Assembly: GCA_002376235.1 (NCBI GenBank)
Contig: DFNX01000001.1
Location: 1-64,000, forward strand
DNA from: Neorhizobium sp. UBA3556
GTDB lineage: Bacteria > Pseudomonadota > Alphaproteobacteria > Rhizobiales > Rhizobiaceae
Direction: 5' to 3'
Length of the DNA: 64,000 bases
A model generated the notes under the pieces. It searched no databases. It was not told the DNA's origin and saw nothing but the letters and a program-made list of their open reading frames with translations. This document shows positions 63,124 to 64,000 of this stretch, one piece after another (position 1 is the first letter of the stretch; each line of letters begins with the position of its first letter). A program made the position numbers and the translations under genes.

Positions 63124-64000
63124 TTATTCCGCAGGAAATTCAGCTGTCTTTCGCGACCGGATCATCTCCTTCGCCGCCAGCACCGCTCCGCCTGTAATCA
63201 GCACGCACGCGATGAGAATCCGCCAGCTCGGTTCGGCAAAGCCGCTCAAGAGCAGGATGAGCGTCGAAAGCAACGGCGCCGCATAGCTTGCAGCACCGAT
63301 CACCTGGATATCGCCGTTCTTGACGCCAAAGTCCCAGGCATAGAAGGCAGCCCCCACCGGCAGAAGGCCGAGGCCTATGACGGCAGCCCACTCGCCACCA
63401 CTTGCCGGCCAGACTGTCGTCTCAAGCGCCAGATGGCAGACGAGTGAAAGCAGCGAGGTCGCCAGGCAGAAACCGGTCACCACGTCGGTCGAGACCCGGT
63501 CGAAACTGCGCGTCAGAAGCGAATATCCGGACCAGGTAAAGGCGCAGAGCAGGGCCGCGCCGTAACCCAAGAGATAGGACTGGTCGAAGGACACGCCATT
63601 GCGCGAAACGATCGCCACCGTGCCGCAGAGGCCCGCCAATGCGCCAGCGACATGGTACCAGCGCAACCTCTCGCCCGGCAGAAGCGCCGAACCGACAACG
63701 ATCAGCAACGGCCAGAGATAGGCGATCAGCCCGGCCTCGACGGCCGGCGCATTACGCAACGCTGTGAAATAAAGAAAATGATAGCCGAACAGGCCGGCAA
63801 TGCCGATGATCCACACTTTGGCCGGCTGCCTGAGCAGCTTGATACGCTCCGGCCTGATGACCAGAAGAGCCAGCCCCGGCAGGCTGCCAATGGCGAATGT
63901 CATCGCATTCATCTGGAATGGCGGCACGCTTCCGGAAGCGGCCGTCATCAACGCCAGCAGCGACCACATCAGGATCGCCGTAAAGCCGATCAAAGTACCT
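63124..64000 (-). CDS. DMT/EamA family exporter (5' end beyond window)
   Basis: At least 289 residues with ten hydrophobic helices in two EamA halves, such as FTAILMWSLLALMTAASGSV, YHFLYFTALRNAPAVEAGLI and AASYAAPLLSTLILLLSGFA. The pattern is closest to the YddG-like aromatic amino acid exporters, an inference from the N-terminal sequence. The frame stays open to the right edge (…TLIGFTAILMW), so the true start lies outside. The TTG at 63993 is not a convincing start. The C-terminus converges on the cupin gene with a 3-base gap. Confidence 0.85.
   Translation of the reverse strand, partial: GTLIGFTAILMWSLLALMTAASGSVPPFQMNAMTFAIGSLPGLALLVIRPERIKLLRQPAKVWIIGIAGLFGYHFLYFTALRNAPAVEAGLIAYLWPLLIVVGSALLPGERLRWYHVAGALAGLCGTVAIVSRNGVSFDQSYLLGYGAALLCAFTWSGYSLLTRSFDRVSTDVVTGFCLATSLLSLVCHLALETTVWPASGGEWAAVIGLGLLPVGAAFYAWDFGVKNGDIQVIGAASYAAPLLSTLILLLSGFAEPSWRILIACVLITGGAVLAAKEMIRSRKTAEFPAE

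Overview
The window is about 60% G+C and reads as chromosomal DNA of a Rhizobiaceae member (Rhizobium/Agrobacterium/Allorhizobium group). The evidence is gene order and family content typical of rhizobia: lysC-ptsP-prfA-prmC-DUF4167, secA divergent from a parvulin-argJ-GNAT-mutT operon, argH-lptM-lysA followed by a TIGR02302 protein, and ftsEX-ydcF-plsC. Rhizobial intergenic palindromic repeats are also present. Genus and species cannot be settled from the sequence alone.

Layout. 1-548: an rRNA-leader-like promoter pointing out of the left edge and the upstream region of an M23 peptidase. 0.5-9 kb: M23 peptidase, clpB with a heat-shock-type promoter, small hypotheticals, fbp, and a DUF4167 RNA-binding-like protein. 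9.1-15 kb (minus strand): lysC, ptsP (EI-Ntr), prfA, prmC. 15-19 kb: a secreted SH3 protein with an Arg-Asp tail, a small Cys-containing hypothetical, ubiG, and a decayed parDE toxin-antitoxin locus. 18.6-21.6 kb (minus): comF-grxC-nitrilase-DUF1178-DUF3291. 21.7-27 kb: a methyltransferase, a Flp pilin too short for usual ORF cut-offs, mutT-GNAT-argJ and a periplasmic parvulin. 27-33.5 kb: secA, a MOP-type flippase overlapping a CelD-like acyltransferase, and a secreted Gly/Asn-repeat protein.

33.7-34.5 kb is the main accessory spot: tRNA-Leu(CAA) followed after 83 bp by an ORF that fuses the N-terminal arm of a phage-type integrase to a YkgJ-like cysteine-cluster domain, and then a dispersed palindromic repeat. 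34.7-45.4 kb holds dsbB, an HNH nuclease, a 3-methyladenine glycosylase, gluQ overlapping brkB tail to tail, an SDR, a twin-TM protein, a cobalamin adenosyltransferase, a rhomboid protease, etfBA, a 3-hydroxybutyryl-CoA dehydrogenase, vapBC and tlpA. 45.4-51.3 kb: argH, lptM, lysA, TIGR02302. 51.4-64 kb: cpdR, hpt, ftsEX, ydcF, plsC, chaC, DUF2125, hisC-tyrC, NTF2-like, methyltransferase, gloB, a DUF985 cupin and a truncated DMT exporter.

Most genes are core metabolism and cell envelope: lysine and arginine synthesis (lysC, lysA, argJ, argH), translation termination (prfA and its methylase prmC), secretion and proteostasis (secA, clpB, parvulin, dsbB, tlpA), beta-oxidation electron flow (etfBA, hbd) and cell division (ftsEX, cpdR). 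No CRISPR array, intact insertion sequence or complete prophage was seen. The least ordinary material is the integrase/YkgJ chimera at the tRNA gene, the parDE remnant with compensating frameshifts, and several families of dispersed intergenic palindromes with copies inside the window. No convincing new multi-gene system was found.
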